64,000 bases of DNA from Thalassobius sp034670005. GTDB taxonomy: Bacteria > Pseudomonadota > Alphaproteobacteria > Rhodobacterales > Rhodobacteraceae. Both the position numbers and the translations under genes were made by a program. Positions 8,922 through 16,751 of the stretch are shown piece after piece (the stretch's first letter is position 1; every line of letters begins with the position of its first letter). The stretch is taken from the NCBI RefSeq assembly GCF_034670005.1, contig NZ_JAXMOH010000001.1:682001-746000 (forward strand). The letters are read 5' to 3'. The notes below the pieces were generated by a model, which was not told the origin of the DNA, made no database searches, and saw nothing but the letters and a program-made list of their open reading frames with translations.

Positions 8922-10169
8922 TCAGATCAGGAATTCTGCCAAAACCTCGTCATCGGTGATGTCCTGATAGGTAAATCCGACATCGTCGAGCCGCGCGTAA
9001 AGCGCTTCGAAATTTTCCGGCTTCTTGGTTTCAATACCTAACAGAACCGATCCGAAATTGCGTGCTGATTTTTTCAGGTATTCGAACCGTGCGATATCGT
9101 CATCCGGGCCCAGCACATTCAAAAACTCTTTCAACGCACCGGGGCGCTGCGGCAACCGAAGCAGGAAGTATTTTTTCAATCCCGCATAACGTTGGGCGCG
9201 CTCCTTGACTTCGGGCAGCCGTTCGAAATCGAAATTCCCGCCCGAGGTGACGCAGACCACCGTTTTGCCGACGATTTCACCCCGCAGATCGACCAATGCG
9301 TCGACCGACAACGCCCCGGCCGGTTCCAGAACGATCCCTTCGACATTCAGCATTTCCAGAATCGTAGTGCAGATCCGGTCTTCGGGCGCGTCGAGTACAC
9401 GATCGGGATCGGTATGCGCCAGGATTTCGAACGGATAAGCACCGATTTGTGCCACCGCAGCACCATCGACGAAACTGTCGACCTTTTGCAGTTTGACCGG
9501 ATGTTTTTCCCGCAGCGCCGCTTTCAGGCTTTTCCCCCCCGCCGGTTCGACGTAGCGGATTTCCGTTTTCGGTGACACTTCGTCCAAATACCGTGTGACC
9601 CCGGCTGACAATCCGCCACCACCGACAGGCAGCACAACCATATCCGGCGCACGTCCCAGCTGCGCAGTCATTTCAACGGCAACGCTGGCCTGACCTTCAA
9701 TCACGTCCAGATCGTCGAAGGGCGACAGGAAACATCCCCCCACCTCGTCGCAATAGGCCTGCGCAGCCTCCAGCGTGTCATCGAAATAGTCTCCGATCAG
9801 GCGGATTTCGATCGTGTCGCCGCCAAAAACCCGGGTTTTGTCGATCTTCTGTTGCGGCGTGGTGACGGGCATGAAAATGACCCCCTTCACCCCGAAATGA
9901 CGGCTGACAAAGGCCACACCCTGCGCATGATTGCCAGCACTGGCACAGACAAACACGTCGCGCGACGGATCGGCGGCCAGCACCTTGCCCATCGCGTTCA
10001 GCGCACCGCGGATCTTGTAGCTGCGCACCGGGCTCAGGTCTTCGCGCTTGAGCCATATATCGGCATCGTACTTGGCCGACAGGTGATCGTTGCGCAACAA
10101 GGGCGTTGCCGGAAACAGCGCCCGCATCTGTTGTTCGGCCACCCGGGCCTTTTTCAGAAAATCGCTCAT
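8922..10169 (-). CDS. ilvA: Threonine ammonia-lyase (biosynthetic threonine deaminase)
   Basis: Predicted 415-residue PLP enzyme converting threonine to 2-oxobutanoate, the first step to isoleucine. The PLP lysine is K52 in RSYKIRGA, and the phosphate-binding glycine loop GGGGLSAG follows. A single ACT-like regulatory domain occupies about residues 330-415 (FLLRLPQRPGALKEFL), as in the shorter IlvA type. ATG 10169 is preferred to the GTG at 10175 because AGGTG lies 4-8 bp upstream. The 170-bp gap to argG holds both promoters. A catabolic TdcB role is unlikely given the ACT-like domain. Confidence 0.9.
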   Translation of the reverse strand: MSDFLKKARVAEQQMRALFPATPLLRNDHLSAKYDADIWLKREDLSPVRSYKIRGALNAMGKVLAADPSRDVFVCASAGNHAQGVAFVSRHFGVKGVIFMPVTTPQQKIDKTRVFGGDTIEIRLIGDYFDDTLEAAQAYCDEVGGCFLSPFDDLDVIEGQASVAVEMTAQLGRAPDMVVLPVGGGGLSAGVTRYLDEVSPKTEIRYVEPAGGKSLKAALREKHPVKLQKVDSFVDGAAVAQIGAYPFEILAHTDPDRVLDAPEDRICTTILEMLNVEGIVLEPAGALSVDALVDLRGEIVGKTVVCVTSGGNFDFERLPEVKERAQRYAGLKKYFLLRLPQRPGALKEFLNVLGPDDDIARFEYLKKSARNFGSVLLGIETKKPENFEALYARLDDVGFTYQDITDDEVLAEFLI

Positions 10170-10342
10170 GTTCACCTGAGTGTAACATAGCGCTGCCTAA
10201 GGCAAGACCGCAGAACAAAGTAGACCGCGGTATACGAACCGGCCCCTGCCCCGGATATGCAGCTTCCGATTTGGCACGCCACCTTGCCCTTGACAGCAAA
10301 ACCCGGTATCGCGCTTGAAAACTTGACATATCAGGAGCTCCC

Positions 10343-11569
10343 ATGTCCGCGCCCAAGAAAGTTGTCCTGGCCTATTCCGGTGGCCTCGATACCTCGATCA
10401 TTCTGAAATGGCTGCAGACCGAATATGGCTGCGAAGTCGTCACCTTCACCGCCGACCTCGGTCAGGGCGAAGAACTGGACCCGGCCCGCAAGAAGGCCGA
10501 GCTTCTGGGGATCAAGCCCGAAAACATCTATATCGAAGACGTCCGCGAAGAATTCGTGCGCGATTTCGTCTTCCCGATGTTCCGCGCCAATGCCGTTTAC
10601 GAAGGGCTATACCTGCTGGGCACCTCGATCGCGCGGCCGCTGATTTCCAAGCGTCTGGTCGAGATTGCCGAGGAAACCGGCGCCGATGCCGTCGCCCACG
10701 GTGCCACCGGCAAGGGCAACGACCAGGTGCGGTTCGAACTGGCCGCCTATGCGCTGAACCCCGACATCAAGGTGATCGCGCCCTGGCGGGAATGGGACCT
10801 GTCTTCGCGCACCAAGCTGCTGGACTTCGCCGAACAGAACCAGATCCCGATCGCCAAGGACAAGCGCGGCGAAGCGCCGTTTTCGGTCGACGCGAACCTG
10901 CTGCACACCTCGTCCGAGGGCAAGGTTCTGGAAGACCCCGCCGAAATGGCGCCCGATTACGTCTATCAGCGCACAGTGAACCCCGAAGATGCGCCGAATG
11001 AGCCCGAATTCATTGAAGTGAGTTTCGAGCAGGGTGACGCGGTCGCGATCAACGGCGTGGCGATGTCACCCGCGACGATCCTGACCGAACTGAACGAATA
11101 CGGGCGCAAGCACGGTATTGGCCGCCTGGATTTCGTCGAAAACCGTTTCGTCGGCATGAAGTCGCGCGGCATTTATGAAACCCCCGGCGGCACCATCCTG
11201 CTGGAAGCCCATCGCGGCATCGAACAGATCACGCTGGATTCCGGCGCCGGTCACCTGAAGGATTCGATCATGCCGCGCTATGCGGAACTGATCTATAACG
11301 GGTTCTGGTACAGCCCCGAACGCGAAATGCTGCAGGCGCTGATCGACAAAAGCCAAGAACACGTCACCGGCACCGTCAAGCTGAAGCTGTACAAGGGGTC
11401 GGCCTTCACCGTCGCCCGCTGGTCGGATCATTCGCTCTATTCCGAAGCCCACGTGACCTTCGAAGAAGACGCCGGCGCCTATAACCAGGAAGACGCGGCG
11501 GGCTTCATCCAGCTCAACGCGCTGCGCCTGAAGCTGCTGGCCGCGCGCAACCGCCGCCTGAAGGGCTGA
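10343..11569 (+). CDS. argG: Argininosuccinate synthase
   Basis: Predicted 408-residue enzyme joining citrulline and aspartate with ATP in arginine synthesis. The N-type ATP-pyrophosphatase loop AYSGGLDTS is at residues 9-17, and the conserved GATGKGNDQVRFE and YETPGGT blocks follow. CAGGAG 6 bp before the ATG is a good ribosome-binding site. Its codons are markedly more GC-biased than those of the flanking genes, as in ahcY, consistent with high expression. A strong intrinsic terminator follows at 11596-11624, so it is probably a monocistronic unit. Confidence 0.96.
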   Translation: MSAPKKVVLAYSGGLDTSIILKWLQTEYGCEVVTFTADLGQGEELDPARKKAELLGIKPENIYIEDVREEFVRDFVFPMFRANAVYEGLYLLGTSIARPLISKRLVEIAEETGADAVAHGATGKGNDQVRFELAAYALNPDIKVIAPWREWDLSSRTKLLDFAEQNQIPIAKDKRGEAPFSVDANLLHTSSEGKVLEDPAEMAPDYVYQRTVNPEDAPNEPEFIEVSFEQGDAVAINGVAMSPATILTELNEYGRKHGIGRLDFVENRFVGMKSRGIYETPGGTILLEAHRGIEQITLDSGAGHLKDSIMPRYAELIYNGFWYSPEREMLQALIDKSQEHVTGTVKLKLYKGSAFTVARWSDHSLYSEAHVTFEEDAGAYNQEDAAGFIQLNALRLKLLAARNRRLKG

Positions 11570-11595
11570 CGCCAAGTCACAATTGTGACGCCTTG

Positions 11596-11624
11596 AACGC
11601 CCCCCTATCCAAGGGGGGCGTTTT
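11596..11624 (+). terminator. Intrinsic terminator after argG
   Basis: A perfect 10-bp stem, AACGCCCCCC (11596-11605) and GGGGGGCGTT (11613-11622), with a 7-base loop, runs into a short T tract. It lies 26 bp after the argG stop and just before the ribosome-binding site of the SCP2 gene. Confidence 0.85.
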
Positions 11625-11639
11625 CATTTGGGGGACACC

Positions 11640-11927
11640 ATGACGCTTGCCGAAATCGCCGATAAAATCCGGGGCAACGTTGCCGCCAGCACGTTCAGCG
11701 ACAGTGTGAAATTCGACTGCGGCGGCGATGGCGTTCTGGTCATCGCGGACAAGCAGGTCGGCTTGGAAGACCAGCCCACAGATTGCACTCTGAAACTGTC
11801 GACCAAGAACCTGGCCAAGCTCGTTTCCGGAAACCTGAACCCGATGACCGCCGTGGTGATGGGCAAACTGAAGGTTTCCGGCGATCCCGGCGTTGCGATG
11901 AAACTGGCCGGTCTGCTTAAGGGCTAG
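11640..11927 (+). CDS. SCP2 sterol-binding-domain protein
   Basis: Predicted 95-residue cytoplasmic protein that is almost entirely one SCP2-like fold (the repeated strand and helix pattern ending LKVSGDPGVAMKLAGLLKG is characteristic). Such small bacterial proteins are thought to bind lipid-like ligands, but their role is not established. The ATG at 11640 follows GGGGG with normal spacing; an in-frame ATG at 11628 falls within the region just after the argG terminator and is less likely. It converges on the sulfotransferase-like gene. Confidence 0.8.
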   Translation: MTLAEIADKIRGNVAASTFSDSVKFDCGGDGVLVIADKQVGLEDQPTDCTLKLSTKNLAKLVSGNLNPMTAVVMGKLKVSGDPGVAMKLAGLLKG

Positions 11928-11939
11928 TCCGGCTTCCTC

Positions 11940-12653
11940 CTACAGCTTCAGCGCCGCCAGCCGCTCGTAATGCGACAACGCCTGTTCCAGCAGCTCCGCC
12001 GCCTCGCCCTCTAGCACCGGCAAATCGCCTTCGGCGGGTGCAAACCCGGTCGATCCATGCACCGCCCCATACCAATGCGCCGCCCAAACACCGTCTGCCG
12101 GATTCCCACCCTCAGGCCAGCGCAGCATCGCCGGTTCAAAATCCAACCCGACGGCGGTGCAAAGCCGCTTCAGCATTCCTTCTGGATCGCGCCTTATATC
12201 TGCACTGTCGATCACCACCGGATTCTGTCCCAGCGTCCGCGAATAATCAAACAGCTCATTTTGTTGGGTGAAGCCAATATCGTCCAACCCGAACCCGTCC
12301 CATTTCGCCCCGAAACTGGCGATCACCCGCGCCGGGTGACGGATCAGGAACACGTTGGCGACCTCGGCCATCCAATCACGCGGCATCCCGGGAACCATAT
12401 GCTGGGTCATGTGTTTTTGGTAAAAATGCGGTTTCCCCGCCGGAACAGACCCTAACAAAGCGCGCGCCACCTCTTCCGGGTCCTGTGATTGCGATGCCAG
12501 AATCTGATCCCGCATTGGATGACCCAACCCGGTCATTCGCAGATAGGCGGCATAGAATGGTTCGTCGACAACGGCGAAATCACTGCGAGAGGCAAAGGAA
12601 TACATCATCGCCGTTGACAGGTTTCTGGGCCCCGACCACATGGCAATACGCAT
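11940..12653 (-). CDS. Sulfotransferase-like family protein
   Basis: Predicted 237-residue protein. The N-terminus MRIAMWSGPRNLSTAMM resembles the PAPS 5'-phosphosulfate-binding loop of the sulfotransferase superfamily, and FLIRHPARVIASF resembles its 3'-phosphate-binding region (R..P...S). Family members of this length in Rhodobacterales are uncharacterised and are sometimes labelled branched-chain-aminotransferase-like. No signal peptide. AAGGAG lies 7 bp before the ATG. Donor and acceptor are unknown. Confidence 0.65.
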   Translation of the reverse strand: MRIAMWSGPRNLSTAMMYSFASRSDFAVVDEPFYAAYLRMTGLGHPMRDQILASQSQDPEEVARALLGSVPAGKPHFYQKHMTQHMVPGMPRDWMAEVANVFLIRHPARVIASFGAKWDGFGLDDIGFTQQNELFDYSRTLGQNPVVIDSADIRRDPEGMLKRLCTAVGLDFEPAMLRWPEGGNPADGVWAAHWYGAVHGSTGFAPAEGDLPVLEGEAAELLEQALSHYERLAALKL

Positions 12654-12808
12654 GACACTGCTCCTTTTTCACTCAGGCTAGGAATATTTATCCAAATTGA
12701 AAAGACCCGAGAATTGCAGTCACACATGCTCAAGCTTGCGTGAAATTTCATTGCAGCGCTAGGCAGGGCCGACGCGCAGGGGCAAACTGAAGCCCGGAGG
12801 GTCAAACC

Positions 12809-13471
12809 ATGCTGACATTCAACGATCTGAAACCGATATTTCTGTCAATCGCCATCCTCATTGGCTGGATTGCACATTGTGATCGCGCGCATGCCGCTGA
12901 ACCACAAGTTCTGACAGTCGCGGGTGGGTGTTTTTGGTGCGTTGAGGCCGATTTCGAAAGCGTCAAAGGCGTCCAAAACGCCGTTTCGGGATACACCGGA
13001 GGATCGGTAGAGAATCCCAGCTACAAACAGGTCAGCCATGGCGGGACCGGCCATTACGAAGCGGTTCAGATCCGCTTCAATCCCGATATGGTTTCCCGTG
13101 AAACCCTGCTTGATCTATTTTTCCGTTCGGTCGATCCCACCGATGCGGGTGGGCAATTCTGCGATCGGGGCGACAGCTATCGTACTGCGATTTTCGTCTC
13201 TGATCCTGCGGCAAAAGCCCAAGCCGAAGCCGCCAAATCACGCGCCGAAGCCGTATTGGGCCGGAAAATCGTAACATCCATATTGCCCGAAACACAGTTT
13301 TACCCGGCAGAAGGGTATCATCAGGATTACTATAAAGGCAAAAAGACCGTACTGACCCGGTTTGGTCCAATCAAACAGTGGAAAGCTTATAAACGTTATC
13401 GCGAATCCTGCGGTCGGGATCGCCGTGTTCGGGAATTATGGGGCGATGCGGCGGCTTTCGCAGGCAACTAA
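12809..13471 (+). CDS. msrA: Peptide-methionine (S)-S-oxide reductase, exported
   Basis: Predicted 220-residue MsrA that repairs methionine-S-sulfoxide in proteins. The catalytic motif GGCFWC has the nucleophile C41, and a distal Cys (about residue 201, in RESCGRD) can serve as resolving cysteine. Unlike the usual cytosolic form, it has a Sec-type signal (hydrophobic residues ~9-22, cleavage near AHA at 27-29), so it should act in the periplasm. GGAGG precedes the ATG. The 3' end overlaps the ribokinase-like gene by 4 bp on the opposite strand. Confidence 0.9.
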   Translation: MLTFNDLKPIFLSIAILIGWIAHCDRAHAAEPQVLTVAGGCFWCVEADFESVKGVQNAVSGYTGGSVENPSYKQVSHGGTGHYEAVQIRFNPDMVSRETLLDLFFRSVDPTDAGGQFCDRGDSYRTAIFVSDPAAKAQAEAAKSRAEAVLGRKIVTSILPETQFYPAEGYHQDYYKGKKTVLTRFGPIKQWKAYKRYRESCGRDRRVRELWGDAAAFAGN

Positions 13472-14343
13472 CCCCAATCCAGAACATCTTTGAGATCCGG
13501 AATTACATCCGCCGTGCCGCGCCGGGTCACCATTAAGGCCGATGCCTTGATCGCCAGACAGATTGCATCATCCGTCGTCATTCCCCGATCAATCCCCGCC
13601 AGGAAATAGCCGGTAAAAGTATCCCCTGCCCCAGTGGTATCAACGGGATCGACCAAAATGGCGTCGAACCCGATGGCATCCCAGCCGTTTGCGCGATCAT
13701 AAAGTATGCAGCCCTCGGCGCCTTTGGTCACGATCACCGTGTCGACGCCCAGCGTCGGCCCCGGTAGCAGACCGGTTTCCCCGACCAGCTGCGCCATTTC
13801 GATCTGGTTCAGCACAAGTATGTCAAGAAAGGGCAATACGGCCTTGACCGCCGCTGCTGAAAACGGGGCGGCGGCATAAGCCACTTTCAACCCCAGTTTC
13901 GATCCTGTTTCAGCGGCAAACGCCTGTTCATTGGTTTCGTTTTGCAGCAGCAGAATATCGCCAGAGGACGCTTCGGAAAGCGCCAGACCGATATTATCCT
14001 GCGCCAAGTTCATATTCGCCCCCGGGTAGACGACGATGGCGTTTTCACCCTTCGTATCCAGCGAAATCACCGCATGCCCCGTCGGCGCGTCAAGCTTGGC
14101 GATGGGTCTGGTGTCGACACCATATTCGGTCAGCCGGTCAATCGCCCATTGCCCGTCAGGACCGACCGCGCCGATATGGCTGACATGCGCCCCGGCGCGG
14201 GCGGCGGCAACAGACATGTTCGCGCCCTTGCCGCCCAATCCCAATTCCATCGCGTCTGCCAGAATGGTTTCACCAGGTTCCGGCAAATGCGGCACCCGGT
14301 ACAAATAGTCTGCATTGATCGACCCCAGGTTCCAGATGGTCAT
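13468..14343 (-). CDS. PfkB-family carbohydrate kinase, ribokinase type
   Basis: Predicted 291-residue kinase of the ribokinase/PfkB family. It has the N-terminal substrate motif (GGKGANMSVAAARAG) and the C-terminal ATP/anion-hole motif DTTGAGD at about 235-241, with the catalytic Asp at about 241. These are closest to ribokinase, which phosphorylates ribose at O5, but no ribose transport genes lie nearby, so the sugar is uncertain. It lies directly downstream of maeB (14 bp) on the same strand. Confidence 0.82.
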   Translation of the reverse strand: MTIWNLGSINADYLYRVPHLPEPGETILADAMELGLGGKGANMSVAAARAGAHVSHIGAVGPDGQWAIDRLTEYGVDTRPIAKLDAPTGHAVISLDTKGENAIVVYPGANMNLAQDNIGLALSEASSGDILLLQNETNEQAFAAETGSKLGLKVAYAAAPFSAAAVKAVLPFLDILVLNQIEMAQLVGETGLLPGPTLGVDTVIVTKGAEGCILYDRANGWDAIGFDAILVDPVDTTGAGDTFTGYFLAGIDRGMTTDDAICLAIKASALMVTRRGTADVIPDLKDVLDWG

Positions 14344-14357
14344 CCGGGCGCCCTCAT

Positions 14358-16616
14358 TCAGTCGCCGACCTTACATGCCGCCAGAATGGCCATATTCAAC
14401 ACATCGCTGGCGGTTGATCCGGTCGAACAGATCTGGATGGATTTGTCGACGCCCGACAAGATCGGGCCAACCACGGTCGCCCCTGCCATTTCCTGCATCA
14501 ATTTGACCGAAATCGAGGCCGAATGCCGCGCCGGAACCACCAGGATATTTGCCGGGGCGGACAGACGCTGGAACGGATAGGCTTCGGCGGCTTTCATGTT
14601 CAATGCCACATCGACGGTCATTTCGCCTTCGAATTCGAAATCCACGCCGCGTTTTTCCAGAACGGCCGGGGCCAGATGCATTTTCTCGGCCCGTTCCGAC
14701 ACCGGATAACCAAAGGTCGAGAAGCTGACAAAGGCCACCCGCGGTTCCAATCCCAGGTGACGCGCCACATCAGCAGAGCGTTCGGCGATGGTGGCCAAAT
14801 CTTCTTCGTCGGGCCATTCATGTACCAGCGTATCGGAAATCAAAACGATTTTGCCCTTGTTCAACAACGCCGTCACCCCAACCGCACCATGATGCGCGTC
14901 GGCGTCGAAAACGTGATTGATCAGTTCCAGCACATGCGCCGATTTCCGTGTCGCCCCAGTGATCAAGCCATCACCATGACCATGCGCCAGCATCAGAGCA
15001 GAAAACACATGCCGGTCGCGGGCGGCCAGACGATGGATATCGTGCCGGTCGTACCCTTTCCGTTGCAGGCGGCTATAGAGGAAATCCTTGTAGGTCTCGA
15101 GATGGCGCGTATTGGCGGCATTCACCACCTCTAGCTCGCGCACTGCGTCGGCCATGCCGGCGGCTTCCAACTTGGCTTTCACATCGGGTTCACGGCCCAC
15201 GACCAAAGCCTTGCCCAAACCGGAGCGCTGATATTGAACCGCAGCGCGCAACACGCGCGGATCGTCGCCTTCGGCGAAGATCATCCGCGCCTGTGCCTTG
15301 CGGGCGCGGGCGTGAATGCCGCGCATCACGTTGGCGGTCGGGTCCATCCGAGACTTCAGAGACACCTCATAGGCGTCCATGTCGATGATCGGGCGGCGCG
15401 CCGCGCCAGTATCCATCCCCGCCTTGGCCACCGCCGGCGGGATGGTGTGGATCAGCCGCGGATCGAACGGCGTCGGGATGATGTAATCGCGGCCGAAGGT
15501 CAGCGCCTTACCATAGGCCATGGCGACCTCGTCCGGCACGTCTTCTCGGGCCAGTTTTGCCAGAGCTTCGGCGCAGGCAATCTTCATTTCGTCATTGATC
15601 GCACGGGCGTGAATGTCCAGCGCCCCGCGGAACAGATAGGGGAAGCCCAGAACGTTGTTGACCTGATTGGGGTAATCCGAACGGCCCGTCGCCACGATCG
15701 CATCCGCCCGTACCGCTTGGGCTTCTTCTGGGGTGATTTCCGGATCGGGATTCGCCATGGCGAAGATCACCGGATTGTCGCCCATCGATTCCACCATTTC
15801 CGGCGTCACCGCACCCTTTGCCGAAACACCAAGAAACACATCTGCCCCCTTCATCGCATCATCCAGCGTACGCAGATCGGTTTTCACCGCATGAGCCGAT
15901 TTCCATTGGTTCATACCCTCGGTACGCCCCTGATAAATCACACCCTTGGTATCGCATACGATGCAGTTTTCGTGCCGCGCGCCCATCCGTTTCAGCAATT
16001 CGATACAGGCGATCCCGGCCGCGCCCGCGCCGTTCAGAACAACCTTAACATCCTCGATCTTCTTGCCCGAAATATGCAGCGCGTTGATCAATCCCGCCGC
16101 ACAGATCACAGCCGTCCCGTGCTGGTCGTCATGGAAGACTGGAATATCCATTTCTTCCTTGAGCTTTTGTTCAATGATGAAACACTCAGGGGCTTTGATG
16201 TCTTCCAGATTGATGCCGCCGAATGTCGGCCCCATCAGCTTGACCGCCTTGATGATTTCGTCAGGATCTTCGGTATCCAGCTCGATATCGATGGAATTGA
16301 CGTCAGCGAAACGCTTGAACAGCACCGCCTTGCCTTCCATGACCGGTTTCGAGGCCAATGCACCGAGGTTGCCCAGACCAAGAACCGCCGTGCCGTTCGA
16401 AATCACCGCGACCAGATTGCCCTTGTTAGTGTAATCATAGGCCAGGCCGGGGTCTTCGGCGATCGCCTCGCAAGGCACCGCGACACCGGGCGAATAGGCC
16501 AGCGACAGGTCACGCTGTGTCGTCATTGGCACAGTGGCGGTGATTTCAAATTTCCCGGGGGTTGGTTCCAAATGGAAGGCCAATGCCTCTTCCGGGGTGA
16601 ATTTCTGCTTGGTCAT
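14358..16616 (-). CDS. maeB: NADP-dependent malic enzyme with phosphotransacetylase-like domain
   Basis: Predicted 752-residue two-domain enzyme. Residues ~1-430 are malic enzyme (SLAYSPGVAVPCEAI, FHDDQHGTAVICAAGL, and the NAD(P) fold GAGAAGIACIELL), decarboxylating malate to pyruvate. Residues ~430-752 are a phosphotransacetylase-like domain, normally regulatory and binding acetyl-CoA in MaeB proteins. The length and domain order are those of the MaeB type. It diverges from mutS with 135 bp between the start codons. A 1.5-kb open frame antisense to this gene is a composition artefact. Confidence 0.93.
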   Translation of the reverse strand: MTKQKFTPEEALAFHLEPTPGKFEITATVPMTTQRDLSLAYSPGVAVPCEAIAEDPGLAYDYTNKGNLVAVISNGTAVLGLGNLGALASKPVMEGKAVLFKRFADVNSIDIELDTEDPDEIIKAVKLMGPTFGGINLEDIKAPECFIIEQKLKEEMDIPVFHDDQHGTAVICAAGLINALHISGKKIEDVKVVLNGAGAAGIACIELLKRMGARHENCIVCDTKGVIYQGRTEGMNQWKSAHAVKTDLRTLDDAMKGADVFLGVSAKGAVTPEMVESMGDNPVIFAMANPDPEITPEEAQAVRADAIVATGRSDYPNQVNNVLGFPYLFRGALDIHARAINDEMKIACAEALAKLAREDVPDEVAMAYGKALTFGRDYIIPTPFDPRLIHTIPPAVAKAGMDTGAARRPIIDMDAYEVSLKSRMDPTANVMRGIHARARKAQARMIFAEGDDPRVLRAAVQYQRSGLGKALVVGREPDVKAKLEAAGMADAVRELEVVNAANTRHLETYKDFLYSRLQRKGYDRHDIHRLAARDRHVFSALMLAHGHGDGLITGATRKSAHVLELINHVFDADAHHGAVGVTALLNKGKIVLISDTLVHEWPDEEDLATIAERSADVARHLGLEPRVAFVSFSTFGYPVSERAEKMHLAPAVLEKRGVDFEFEGEMTVDVALNMKAAEAYPFQRLSAPANILVVPARHSASISVKLMQEMAGATVVGPILSGVDKSIQICSTGSTASDVLNMAILAACKVGD

Positions 16617-16751
16617 CTGTCAGGGCCTGAAATAAGTGCGATCAAAGCCTCTTACAGCGCTGCGGCCTGCGCCTCAACCAAAACACGTTTTCGCCTTTCG
16701 TTGCAGGGCGGGGATTTGTACTGTTTGCCGAAACAACACCGGGGGAAAATC

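Noticed and set aside
15234..16751. Open frame on the plus strand joining antisense maeB to mutS (1385 residues)
   Set aside because: The first ~500 residues are antisense to the well-supported maeB gene; family MutS begins at about 16752-16770, so this is a composition artefact of GC-rich codons.
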